Source of the DNA: Pararoseomonas baculiformis
GTDB lineage: Bacteria > Pseudomonadota > Alphaproteobacteria > Acetobacterales > Acetobacteraceae
Assembly: GCF_017813395.1 (NCBI RefSeq)
Contig: NZ_JAGIZB010000004.1
Coordinates: forward strand, 1 to 64,000
Direction: 5' to 3'
DNA: 64,000 nucleotides
In this document: positions 17,082 through 24,638 of the stretch, piece by piece
Layout: every line of letters starts with the position of its first letter
Position numbering within the stretch: position 1 is the first letter of the stretch
Notes under the pieces: generated by a model
The model's database searches: none
Seen by the model: only the letters and a program-made list of their open reading frames with translations
Told to the model about the DNA's origin: nothing
Translations under genes and position numbers: made by a program

Positions 17082-17828
17082 CTATGCGCGCTCGGCCACC
17101 ACGAAGAGGCTTGCGCAGAGATCCGGATAGCGCAGGCCGAGCTGGTAGCAGCCCTCCATATAGGCTTCCGAGATAAGCCCCGCTTCCAGCCCGCGATCCA
17201 TCTGGAAGTTCGCCAGCGGTTTGAAGAAAACACCGCCGCGATCGACGATGCGGAGCCCCGCGGCCCGGATATCCGCGGCGAGGGTATCGGGCAGGTAGAC
17301 CCGCCGGTGTCCCTCACGGATATCGGCTTCCGTGAAGGCGGCCAGTCCCGGGATCAGGCCCATTTCCACCGCGATCTGGCGCGACGGCGCCAGCCCGTTT
17401 GGCACGGCGACCAGCATTCTCCCACCCGGCGCCAGCCATTCCCGCGCGCGGCTGAGCACGAGCACGGGGTCCATCAGGTGCTCGAGCACATGGGAGAGGA
17501 AGATGGCGTCGAAGCGTGGCGTCGCCTCGAAGCTTTCGAAAAGCGCGCGGTGGAGGATGGCGCGCGGCGAAAGGCGGGCGGCGGTATGGGTGAGGAAGGA
17601 ATCGGCCGCATCCACCACTTCCAGTACCTCGAAGAGCGGCTCGATCAGCACGGAGAAGGCGCCGTGATGGCAGCCCATCTCCAGGGCGCGGCGCCCTTCC
17701 GGGCGGGCGGGCAGATGCGGGCGGAAGCGGCGCAACATGTAGCCGCGCATCAGCTTGTCGAAGGTGAAGTCGGCATAGAGGCCGGCGATGGCGTTCAGCC
17801 GCGCCGTTTCCTCCGCGAGCATGGCCAT
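17082..17828 (-). CDS. Class I SAM-dependent methyltransferase
   Basis: 248 residues. Motif I is RALEMGCHHGAFS (about 47-59), the acidic residue ending strand 2 is in EVVDAAD, and motif post-I/II is DAIFLSHVLEHLMDP, the HVLEH signature of Methyltransf_11/UbiG-type enzymes. Motif III is LAPGGRMLVAVPN. The long C-terminal part probably carries the acceptor site. It is coupled to the downstream aminotransferase gene. This pairing suggests modification of a nucleotide sugar or surface glycan; the acceptor is unknown. Confidence 0.85.
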   Translation of the reverse strand: MAMLAEETARLNAIAGLYADFTFDKLMRGYMLRRFRPHLPARPEGRRALEMGCHHGAFSVLIEPLFEVLEVVDAADSFLTHTAARLSPRAILHRALFESFEATPRFDAIFLSHVLEHLMDPVLVLSRAREWLAPGGRMLVAVPNGLAPSRQIAVEMGLIPGLAAFTEADIREGHRRVYLPDTLAADIRAAGLRIVDRGGVFFKPLANFQMDRGLEAGLISEAYMEGCYQLGLRYPDLCASLFVVAERA

Positions 17829-17956
17829 CCTGGCCCCCTCTCCTCGTCTCGCCCGGCATGATGCGGCCCCGGCGCTTAACGGGCGGTTGAGGGATCCGCT
17901 GGCAGGCTTGCTTCGATGGTGCGCAGGAGGCGCGCCGAGGCGATGCGGAAGAACCG

Positions 17957-19042
17957 ATGCTCCAGCGCTCCCCCATCCTCGTCTTTCCCGCCGGCATGGC
18001 GGCCGCGCGGCGCTTCGCGGAAGCGGCCAGGGCCAGGGGAGAGGTGCTGATCGGCGCCTCCTCCCTCGCCTTCGATCCGGCGCGGCCGGGCTACGAGGAA
18101 TGGGCCCGCCTGCCCTATTACGACGCGCCGGATTTCGCGCAGGAACTGGCAGCGCTGGTGCGGGCGCGGGGGATCCTGCGCATCCACACGCCGCATCCGG
18201 TGGTGCATGCCCATCTCCGTCCGCTGCTTCCCTGCCTTCTTCCGGAATGCGTGCTGGATGAGGAACCGCCCTACCAGGCGGAGCTGTCGGGCTATCGCGG
18301 CTGGCTGCGGGAGGCCGAGGGGCTGGCGCGGGCCGGCGATGGGCTGGGCGGCGGCGCGCCCCGCAGCCCGGCCCTGGGCCTGGAGGCGGCGGCGGCCCTG
18401 CTGCGGCAGGCGCATGGCGTCCCAGGCATGTGCGACGATGCCAAGCTCTGGGCCCTGGCTGCCATCGCGCGCCACGCGCCGCCAGGCGATGTCGTGGAGA
18501 TCGGCTCCTGGTGGGGAAAGTCGGCGGTCATCCTGGGCTGGCTGGCGATGCGGCACGGCATCGGCTCCCTGCTTTGCGTGGATCCCTGGTCCGTGGAGGG
18601 AACCCAGCAGTCGCATGAAGGGCTGGATGCGGTGAGCGCGGCGGCGGATCACGAGGAGGCGGCGCGCATCTTCCTCGTCAATCTTCTCGGCCTCGGCGCC
18701 CACGGTACGAACTACCTGCGGCTGCCCTCCGTCCAGGGTGCCGCGCATTACCGGGCGGATCCGGTGGTGCACTCCGCGGCTTTCGGTGAGACGCGCTATG
18801 CCGGGGAGATCGCGCTGCTGCATATCGACGGCAACCATGCCCATGAGCAGGTGCGCGCCGATGTGGAAGCCTGGATGCCGGTGATGCGCGATGGCGGCTG
18901 GCTGGTGCTGGACGACTATCTCTGGCCATTCGGGGATGGGCCGCGCCGCGTGGGCGATAGGCTGCTGTGGGACCGAGCGGGGGATATCGCCTGCGCCGTC
19001 ACCGCCGGCTCGGCCCTGTTCCTCCGCTTTCAGTCCCAGTAA
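17957..19042 (+). CDS. Methyltransf_24-type methyltransferase with extra N-terminal domain
   Basis: 361 residues. The C-terminal half (about 160-350) is a class I methyltransferase: GDVVEIGSWWGKSAVIL as motif I, LLCVDPWS as the strand-2 acid, and LLHIDGNHAHEQVRADVEAW with DGGWLVLDDY, the pattern of Methyltransf_24 enzymes often linked to glycan or macrolide tailoring. The first about 110 residues form a separate alpha/beta domain that resembles the nucleotide-sensing front of ATP-grasp enzymes. That resemblance is tentative. It is divergent from the methyltransferase/aminotransferase pair and overlaps the convergent GNAT gene by 13 bases. Confidence 0.75.
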   Translation: MLQRSPILVFPAGMAAARRFAEAARARGEVLIGASSLAFDPARPGYEEWARLPYYDAPDFAQELAALVRARGILRIHTPHPVVHAHLRPLLPCLLPECVLDEEPPYQAELSGYRGWLREAEGLARAGDGLGGGAPRSPALGLEAAAALLRQAHGVPGMCDDAKLWALAAIARHAPPGDVVEIGSWWGKSAVILGWLAMRHGIGSLLCVDPWSVEGTQQSHEGLDAVSAAADHEEAARIFLVNLLGLGAHGTNYLRLPSVQGAAHYRADPVVHSAAFGETRYAGEIALLHIDGNHAHEQVRADVEAWMPVMRDGGWLVLDDYLWPFGDGPRRVGDRLLWDRAGDIACAVTAGSALFLRFQSQ

Positions 19043-19584
19043 CGCGTCCGCTCCAACAGGGCGTGGTAGTCGTCACGGGTGACGCCGATGATCAGCCGGT
19101 CCCAGAAGCGGCCCTGGCGGTGGAACCAGCGGCGCTGGCGTCCCTCCAGCACCCAGCCGCAGCGGTCGCAATAGGCGCGGCGGCTGGGCTCGTTATGCTC
19201 GATGATGGAGCTGTCCAGCCGCTCGAAGCCGAGCTCGTCGAAGGCATGGCGCATGATCGCCATGATGGTGTCCGTGCCGATGCCCTGCCCACGCCGGGCG
19301 ACCGGGCCGATCATCATGCCATGATGGGCGTGGCGGTTCTTCCAATCGATTTCGACCAGGTTGGCCGTGCCCAGCAGCTCGCCGCCCAGTGTGATGGCGA
19401 AGCGCCGATCGGCCGGGGATGCGGATTGCGCGGCGATCCATGTCCGGGTCGCCGCGAGAGAGGTGGGGAAGTGCCACCCGCCCAGCCGCTGCCAGATCTC
19501 CGGTTCATTCGCCCAGGCATGGAGGAGAGGCGCATCCTCCTCCTCCAGCGCGCGCAGCACCACGCGGCGCCCAAGGATGTTCAT
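19030..19584 (-). CDS. GNAT N-acetyltransferase (RimJ/PseH-like)
   Basis: 184 residues from the ATG at 19584. Residues 4-16 begin like the RimJ/RimL group (VVLRALEEEDAPLL). The acetyl-CoA pyrophosphate loop is RRGQGIGTDTIM, and HNEPSRRAYCDRCGWVLEGRQRR is the C-terminal RimL-type block. Such proteins acetylate protein N-termini, sugars or antibiotics. Next to the PhyH gene and the methyltransferases, a small-molecule or sugar acceptor is likely. The start shares one base with the PhyH stop (TGATG), so the two are translationally coupled. Confidence 0.85.
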   Translation of the reverse strand: MNILGRRVVLRALEEEDAPLLHAWANEPEIWQRLGGWHFPTSLAATRTWIAAQSASPADRRFAITLGGELLGTANLVEIDWKNRHAHHGMMIGPVARRGQGIGTDTIMAIMRHAFDELGFERLDSSIIEHNEPSRRAYCDRCGWVLEGRQRRWFHRQGRFWDRLIIGVTRDDYHALLERTRYWD

Positions 19585-20375
19585 CAGCCCTGGTCCGCCC
19601 GGTAGCTCCGCCTCTCCGGCGGCTGGTAATAGGCGTCCAGGCTGTCTGGCACGCGGGCGTTGAAGCCCAGGAGCTGGCGCAGCGCCTCGTCCCGCGGTTC
19701 CGGCCCCATGCGGGTATAGTCCATCTGCGGCTTCACGAAGGGGCGGGTGTAGCCGATGGTCAGGGCCCGCCGCGGCGCCGCGCTGCGGTTCACGCCCGCG
19801 CAATGCCAGAGATGGGAATCGAACAGCACGACGTCGCCCGCGCGGCCCGTGTTGCGCTCCGCATGTGCCAGGAAGACCTCGTCCGGCGGGCGGTCCGGAT
19901 GGTGGTGGGAGCCGGACAGCATCCAGCTTGCCCCGTTCTCCTCGGTGAAGTCGTCCAGCATGACGAGCATGTTGATCATCAGCACATAGGGCGCGCTGAA
20001 GCCGCGGACATCACGGTGGATGCGGCCGACATAGGCGCTGGTGTCCGGCCGGTTCAGATAGGCGCCGCAGGCGTTCAGCACATAGGGCCCGCCACCGAGG
20101 AAGCCGGTGATCTCATCATGCAGGGGCAGCCCGGCCAGGAAGCGGTCCACCGCGCCGCCACGGCCGGCCAGGTGATGAAGCGTGCCATCCGTCGCCTCGG
20201 CCACGCCGTTGCGGAGCTGGATGGCGCGCCATGTCGCGTAGCATTCGTCCAGCTCCTCCCGCAGCGCGCCGAGCAGCCCGGGGGCGATGAGGGCGGGGAA
20301 GCGCACCCATCCGCGTATGGCCATCAGGTAGCGAAAATGGGCGGCTTCCGACGCCGCCGGATTCATGGCGTCCAT
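19584..20375 (-). CDS. Phytanoyl-CoA dioxygenase (PhyH) family protein
   Basis: 263 residues. These are Fe(II)/2-oxoglutarate oxygenases that hydroxylate small molecules. The HxD pair is in GRIHRDVRG and the distal His in LFDSHLWHCAGVN, with an Arg downstream (RRALTIGYTRPF) for 2-oxoglutarate. The SGSHHHPD segment is the usual loop before it. The acceptor cannot be deduced, but coupling to a GNAT gene and closeness to two methyltransferases and a PLP enzyme suggest a tailoring role in natural-product or glycan synthesis. Confidence 0.85.
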   Translation of the reverse strand: MDAMNPAASEAAHFRYLMAIRGWVRFPALIAPGLLGALREELDECYATWRAIQLRNGVAEATDGTLHHLAGRGGAVDRFLAGLPLHDEITGFLGGGPYVLNACGAYLNRPDTSAYVGRIHRDVRGFSAPYVLMINMLVMLDDFTEENGASWMLSGSHHHPDRPPDEVFLAHAERNTGRAGDVVLFDSHLWHCAGVNRSAAPRRALTIGYTRPFVKPQMDYTRMGPEPRDEALRQLLGFNARVPDSLDAYYQPPERRSYRADQG

Positions 20376-20483
20376 CCTGGCCGCTCCGTGATCCTGGGCC
20401 GCCAGGATGAGGAAGGCGGGTTAAGGCTTCGCCAAGATCAGCTGCTGCCCGCCACAGGGACCGGGCCGGCGCAAGAAGGCGTT

Positions 20484-20807
20484 CTAGTGGTGCTCTCCGT
20501 TCAGGCGGTTCCCGTTCAGTCCCGGCCCCGGGGAAGTCGCCTGCCCGTCATCGCCTTTCCTGGCTTCCACCCCCGCCATCTGGATGCGCGTGGGCTGCTC
20601 GAAGGCTCCCTGCGCGGGCCGTCGCTGCATCGACCAGTTGGCCTGCAGCCGTACCTCCGGGTTTGGCACGGTCCAGCAGGCACCATCCGTCTTCAGGAAG
20701 ACCACCCACATCAGATGCGCCTCCGGCCCGTAATCGATCATGAAATGGGCAAGGCCGGCACCGCGGACCGTATCCATCGGCAGGGGTGGATCGAGTTGCA
20801 GGATCAT
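20484..20807 (-). CDS. Small conserved protein of unknown function
   Basis: 107 residues from the ATG at 20807; a TTG two codons upstream is less likely. The first 60 residues look like a compact domain: LDPPLPMDTVRG, then AHFMIDYGPEAHLMWVVFL, then CWTVPNPEVRLQ. This pattern (Pro-rich start, conserved IDYG and NPEVR) recurs in short hypothetical proteins of alphaproteobacteria and phages, from memory. The last 40 residues are polar and probably disordered. No function is known. It lies downstream of the threonine-synthase-like gene behind a hairpin. Confidence 0.7.
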   Translation of the reverse strand: MILQLDPPLPMDTVRGAGLAHFMIDYGPEAHLMWVVFLKTDGACWTVPNPEVRLQANWSMQRRPAQGAFEQPTRIQMAGVEARKGDDGQATSPGPGLNGNRLNGEHH

Positions 20808-20860
20808 GTGCAACGAACGGGGGCCGTTCCAACGCGGTTGCTGAATTTAACATGACTTTA

Positions 20861-20895
20861 TTTCCGGCGGAGCCGCCTTGACGATCCGCCGGAAA
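20861..20895 (-). terminator. 11-bp hairpin after the threonine-synthase-like gene
   Basis: TTTCCGGCGGA (20861-20871) pairs perfectly with TCCGCCGGAAA (20885-20895) around a 13-base loop. On the minus strand it begins nine bases after the stop codon at 20904. No strong T-tract follows, but the A/T-rich flank after the stem fits a terminator or transcript-end hairpin. Confidence 0.65.
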
Positions 20896-20903
20896 GACAG
20901 GGC

Positions 20904-22037
20904 TCAGACCGCCCCGATGCCGAGCATTTCCGCATAGCGCGGCGTGGCCTTCAGCCCCGTGCCCGTGAGGATCACCGCCACGCGTTCCCCAGCCCTCACC
21001 CGGTTGTCGGCGGCCAGCTTGCCCAGCGCGGCCACGGCCTGCGCGCAGGTCGGTTCCACATAGATGCCCTGGCGGGCGAGGGAGAGCGCGGCCTCCGCGA
21101 TCTCGGCTTCCTCCAGCAGCACGCCGCCCCCGCCGCTGCGGCGGAGCGCGCCGAGCACCTCGGCCGGGCGGATGGGCTGCGCGATGGCGGTGCCCTCCGC
21201 GATGGTGGGGCGCGGCGCCTCCGGCGGCAGGCCCATGGCTTCGCGCGCCAGGGGGCCGCAATGGGCTGGCTGCGCGGCGTAGAGCCGGGGCAGGCGGGGA
21301 ATGGCGCCAGCCCGCAGCAACTCGCCGAAGCCGATATCGCAGCCCAGCACGTTGGAGCCCGCGCCGCAGGGAATCACCACCGCGTCCGGTGCCTCGAAGC
21401 CCAGATCCTCCCAGAGCTCATAGGCCAGGGTCTTGGTGCCCTGGAGGAAGAAGGGATGCCAGTTGTGGCTGGCATAGAAGAAGCCCGACGAAGGGTCGTT
21501 GCCCTGGCGCAGCGCCTCGTCCGCGCAGTCCTGCCGGGTTCCGGGCGTCAGCTGGATTTCCGCCCCGGCGGCGCGGGACTGCACGGTCTTGGCGGGGGAG
21601 GTGCTGTCGGGAACCAGGATGCGGGCGCGCATGCCCCCGGCAGCGGCATAGGTGGCGATGGCCGCGCCGCCATTGCCCGAGGAATCCTCCAGCACCGCCG
21701 TGATCCCCTGGTCCCGCAACAGGGAGAGCATCACCGAGGCGCCACGATCCTTGAAGGAGCCGGTTGGCATCAGCCACTCGCATTTCAGCAGCGCCTCGAA
21801 ACCGGCGACGCTGCGCCGCAGCAGGGGCGTGCGCCCCTCCCCCATGGCGATCGGATCGCGCGGGCGGAAGGGCAGCGCGGACGCATAGCGCCACAGACCC
21901 GGCGCCGAGGCATCGATGGATTCCCGGGTGATGCCGGGCAGGTCCGTCAGAAGAAGCGGCTGGCCATCATCGCCGCGCCAGCGCGGGGTTTCCAGCGGCC
22001 AGGTCTGTCCGGTGCGCGGGTCGAGATAGGCGGTCAC
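20904..22037 (-). CDS. Threonine synthase-like PLP enzyme
   Basis: 377 residues, fold-type II. The PLP lysine is in MPTGSFKDRGA, the phosphate-binding glycine loop in PCGAGSNVLGC, and EDSSGNGGAAIATYAAAGG contributes the Asn that contacts the cofactor. The general plan matches the ThrC/threonine dehydratase superfamily. A pure threonine synthase would convert phosphohomoserine to threonine, but homologues of this size also act on other beta/gamma-substituted amino acids. There is no hom or thrB nearby, so a non-biosynthetic role is possible. GTG is the only sensible start. It is divergent from the M20 gene. Confidence 0.8.
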   Translation of the reverse strand: MTAYLDPRTGQTWPLETPRWRGDDGQPLLLTDLPGITRESIDASAPGLWRYASALPFRPRDPIAMGEGRTPLLRRSVAGFEALLKCEWLMPTGSFKDRGASVMLSLLRDQGITAVLEDSSGNGGAAIATYAAAGGMRARILVPDSTSPAKTVQSRAAGAEIQLTPGTRQDCADEALRQGNDPSSGFFYASHNWHPFFLQGTKTLAYELWEDLGFEAPDAVVIPCGAGSNVLGCDIGFGELLRAGAIPRLPRLYAAQPAHCGPLAREAMGLPPEAPRPTIAEGTAIAQPIRPAEVLGALRRSGGGGVLLEEAEIAEAALSLARQGIYVEPTCAQAVAALGKLAADNRVRAGERVAVILTGTGLKATPRYAEMLGIGAV

Positions 22038-22105
22038 GGGCGGTCCTCTGCGGAAGGGGCGGCAACCTGTCTTGCCGCCGGGCGCCCCGCAAGAGATACC
22101 AGGGC

Positions 22106-23227
22106 ATGACCGACCGCACTGATGCCGAGGCTGTCGCCGCCCTGGCCGCCGAGCTTGTCCGCATCGACAGCCGCTCCTCCGTCTCCAACCTCCCGCTCGC
22201 GGAGCGGGTGGAGGCGGCGTTGGCCGGCTTCGAGATCGAGCGGCTGGACTATGCCGATGCGGCGGGCGTGGCCAAGCGTGCCATCGTCGCGCATCGCGGC
22301 GGTCCCGGCGGGCTGGCGCTGTCCGGCCACATGGACACGGTGCCCGATACGGGCTGGCAGGACGACCCCTTCTCCGGCCGGATCGACGCCGATGGCATGA
22401 TGCACGGGCTGGGCACCGCGGACATGAAGGGCCCGGTTGCCTCCTGCATCATCGCTGCCACGGGGCTGCCGGCGGATATCCCGGTCACGCTGCTCATCAC
22501 CACGGATGAGGAGACGACCAAGGCGGGTGCGGCTCTGATCGTGGAGGCATCGGAACTGGCGCGGCGGGCCGCCCTCAGGGGGATCATCGTGGCGGAGCCG
22601 ACGCGGCTGGCCCCCATCCGGGGGCACAGGGGCACGGTGAATTTCGAGGCGGTGGCCAGCGGCATGCAGGCGCATTCCTCCACCGGCCTGGGGGTGAACG
22701 CGAACCTGGCGCTCATCCCCTTCCTGGCGGAGGTGAAGGCGCTGCATGACCGCCTGCGCGAGGATCCCGCCTTCCGGGATGAAGGCTATGATCCGCCTTT
22801 CCCCGACCTCAACATCGTCATCGACAACCATGGGACCGCGATCAACGTGACCGTCGCGCGGGCCACCGCGCGGATCAAGTTCCGCTATTCCCGCGCGCTG
22901 GACCCGAAGCCTGTGATCCGCGCGCTGGAGGAAGCCGCCGCGCGGTCTGGAATCGTCCTCCGCTACGTGGTGGATGGTTCCCCGCCCGAGCTTCCGCCGG
23001 AGCACCCGCTGGTGGCTGCGGCCGTGGCCGCCACCGGGCAGCCCGCGCGCACCGTGCCCTTCGGCACGGATGCCACGCGGCTGAACGCCCTGGCGCCCTG
23101 CGTCGTGCTCGGCCCGGGTGATATCGGCGTAGCCCACTCCACCCGGGAACATGTCCCCGTTGCCGAACTGGCCGCCGCCATTCCGCTCTTTCGGCGTCTC
23201 CTGCGTGAGGGCGCGCAGGCCGGTTGA
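22106..23227 (+). CDS. M20 family metallohydrolase (ArgE/DapE-like deacylase)
   Basis: 373 residues. Di-zinc amidohydrolases of this family remove acyl groups from amino acids or peptides in the cytosol. Zn ligands are visible in LSGHMDTVPDTG (His and the catalytic Asp), GLGTADMKGPVA (bridging Asp), ITTDEETT (catalytic Glu and ligand Glu) and IVAEPT. The ligand His near the C-terminus is in GVAHSTREHVPV. The lid domain lies between about residues 180 and 290. It is divergent from the threonine-synthase-like gene, 68 bases apart. Substrate undetermined. Confidence 0.85.
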   Translation: MTDRTDAEAVAALAAELVRIDSRSSVSNLPLAERVEAALAGFEIERLDYADAAGVAKRAIVAHRGGPGGLALSGHMDTVPDTGWQDDPFSGRIDADGMMHGLGTADMKGPVASCIIAATGLPADIPVTLLITTDEETTKAGAALIVEASELARRAALRGIIVAEPTRLAPIRGHRGTVNFEAVASGMQAHSSTGLGVNANLALIPFLAEVKALHDRLREDPAFRDEGYDPPFPDLNIVIDNHGTAINVTVARATARIKFRYSRALDPKPVIRALEEAAARSGIVLRYVVDGSPPELPPEHPLVAAAVAATGQPARTVPFGTDATRLNALAPCVVLGPGDIGVAHSTREHVPVAELAAAIPLFRRLLREGAQAG

Positions 23228-23255
23228 GGGCGAAAGCGGCGCGACGCAAACCGAA

Positions 23256-23271
23256 TATAACGTAGGTTATA
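23256..23271. promoter_or_regulatory. AT-rich inverted repeat upstream of the DUF4142 lipoprotein gene
   Basis: TATAAC (23256-23261) and GTTATA (23266-23271) are perfect complements around GTAG. The site stands out because the surrounding genome is about 70% GC. It lies in a 272-base gap after the M20 gene and about 230 bases before the lipoprotein gene. It could be a regulator-binding site or part of a promoter; no regulator is assigned. The rest of the gap holds no gene that I can support. Confidence 0.35.
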
Positions 23272-23499
23272 ACTCACATTTTCCGAGAGGCCCGAAAAAG
23301 GCGATAGCCGAGAACAACCGTCGGGCTTTCAACCGCGTTGGGCCCGCAGCTTCGGAAGCCGGAGCCTGCCCGACCAGGATCGTGACCAGTCGCCACTCAT
23401 CGAGCGGGCAGCCGGAAAGAGGAGTGGGCCAGGCCCGCCTCCTCATGTCGCAGGGGATTTTCCTTGTGGCCCGGAATGAGCAGGAAGGAATCCGCACTC

Positions 23500-24042
23500 A
23501 TGATGAACCGACGTGCACTCGGTATCGCGCTCGCCGGCGCTGGGCTGGCTGGCTGCGCCGCGACCGCGCAGCCCAACATGGCACCCCAGGGCATGGCGGC
23601 CGCGCCGCCACCTTCCTCGGGCGGCCCCGGCGCCGGTCTCCGCATGCAGGCCCTGCAGGGCGGCGCCTTCCTGATGCAGACCGCCCAGCTCGGTGCCAGC
23701 AAGGCGCAGCGCGCCGATCTGCGCCGCTTCGCCCCCTTTGAGGTAACGGAGCAGCAGGGGCTGGTGCAGGCCATGGGGCTGCTGCACGGGAACATGGCCC
23801 CGCCGCCGCCGTCCGCGGACAAGGCGGCGATGCTCCAGCAGCTGCAGGCTGCGAATGGCCGCCAGTTCGACCGGCTCTTCGTCACGGCGCAGGTGCAGGG
23901 CCATCAGGAGGCGATGGCCACCTACACCTCCATCGCCCAGGACGTGGCCGCCCCGGCTGCCGACCGCGCCATCGCCCTTCTGGCCGTGGACCGCATTCGC
24001 GAGCACCTGACCTTCCTGCAGGCCATCGCACCGCGGGCCTGA
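23500..24042 (+). CDS. DUF4142-like lipoprotein
   Basis: 180 residues. An N-terminal signal with the lipobox LAGC (Cys19) predicts a lipid anchor. After a Pro/Ala-rich linker, the mature part is helical. It contains GAFLMQTAQLGASKAQRADLRRFAPFE, which matches the DUF4142 ferritin-like fold, where helix pairs start with an MQTAQLG-type block. Function is unknown; homologues appear in stress and envelope contexts. The start at 23500 is supported by AGGAAGGA ten bases upstream. It is convergent with the cobalamin adenosyltransferase gene. Confidence 0.8.
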   Translation: MMNRRALGIALAGAGLAGCAATAQPNMAPQGMAAAPPPSSGGPGAGLRMQALQGGAFLMQTAQLGASKAQRADLRRFAPFEVTEQQGLVQAMGLLHGNMAPPPPSADKAAMLQQLQAANGRQFDRLFVTAQVQGHQEAMATYTSIAQDVAAPAADRAIALLAVDRIREHLTFLQAIAPRA

Positions 24043-24048
24043 ACACTT

Positions 24049-24075
24049 GCGGGGCGCGGCGATGTCGCGCCCCGC
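24049..24075. terminator. 10-bp GC hairpin between convergent genes
   Basis: GCGGGGCGCG (24049-24058) and CGCGCCCCGC (24066-24075) pair perfectly around a seven-base loop. The hairpin fills the gap between the stop codons of the DUF4142 and adenosyltransferase genes and could end both transcripts. Confidence 0.6.
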
Positions 24076-24080
24076 ATGTC

Positions 24081-24626
24081 CTACTGGTTGCCGCCGGGCT
24101 GCCAGAGCGGGTCCTGCCCCATATTCAGGGCCCGGGAGAGCACGAAGAGATGGTCCGATAGACGGTTGAGGTAGCGGACCGCGTTGCCGTTCAACACCTC
24201 CTCGGCCGCCAGCGCCACCACGGCGCGTTCTGCCCGGCGCGCGAGGGTACGGGCCAGATGCGCGTGCGCCGCGGCAGGGGTGCCCCCCGGCAGCACGAAG
24301 GAGCGCAGCGGCGGCAGTTCCGCATTCAACGCGGCCAGCTCCTCCTCCAGCCTCAGGCACTGCGCGGCGGAGATGCGCAGCCCCCCTTCTGTTCCCGGCA
24401 CGGAGAGGTCCGCCCCCAGGTCGAACAGGTCGTTCTGGATGCGGGCGAGCATCGCATCCTCGTCCTGCGCCGTGTGCAGGCGCAGCAGGCCGATGGCGGC
24501 GTTCGCCTCGTCCACCGCGCCCAGCGCCTCCACGCGCAATGCATGCTTCGGCACGCGCGTGCCGTCGCCGAGCGAGGTTTGCCCGGCATCGCCGCCGCGC
24601 GTGGTGATGACGTCCAGCTTGACCAT
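24081..24626 (-). CDS. Cob(I)alamin adenosyltransferase, PduO/MMAB type
   Basis: Makes adenosylcobalamin from reduced cobalamin and ATP in the cytosol. 181 residues, the usual PduO length. Motifs: the ATP-contacting TTRGGDAGQTSLGDGTRVPK at the N-terminus, GAVDEANAAIG, then FVLPGGTPAAA, and RRAERAVVALA followed by YLNRLSDHLFVLSR, the C-terminal signature with the active-site Arg and Asp. It is the last gene of a five-gene minus-strand run, starting 12 bases after the TonB gene. That context ties it to B12-dependent MetH and B12 uptake. Confidence 0.95.
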   Translation of the reverse strand: MVKLDVITTRGGDAGQTSLGDGTRVPKHALRVEALGAVDEANAAIGLLRLHTAQDEDAMLARIQNDLFDLGADLSVPGTEGGLRISAAQCLRLEEELAALNAELPPLRSFVLPGGTPAAAHAHLARTLARRAERAVVALAAEEVLNGNAVRYLNRLSDHLFVLSRALNMGQDPLWQPGGNQ

Positions 24627-24638
24627 GGGGCTCCTGAT

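Noticed and set aside
24627-24638. A B12 riboswitch before the cobalamin adenosyltransferase gene
   Set aside because: Only 12 bases separate it from the TonB gene.
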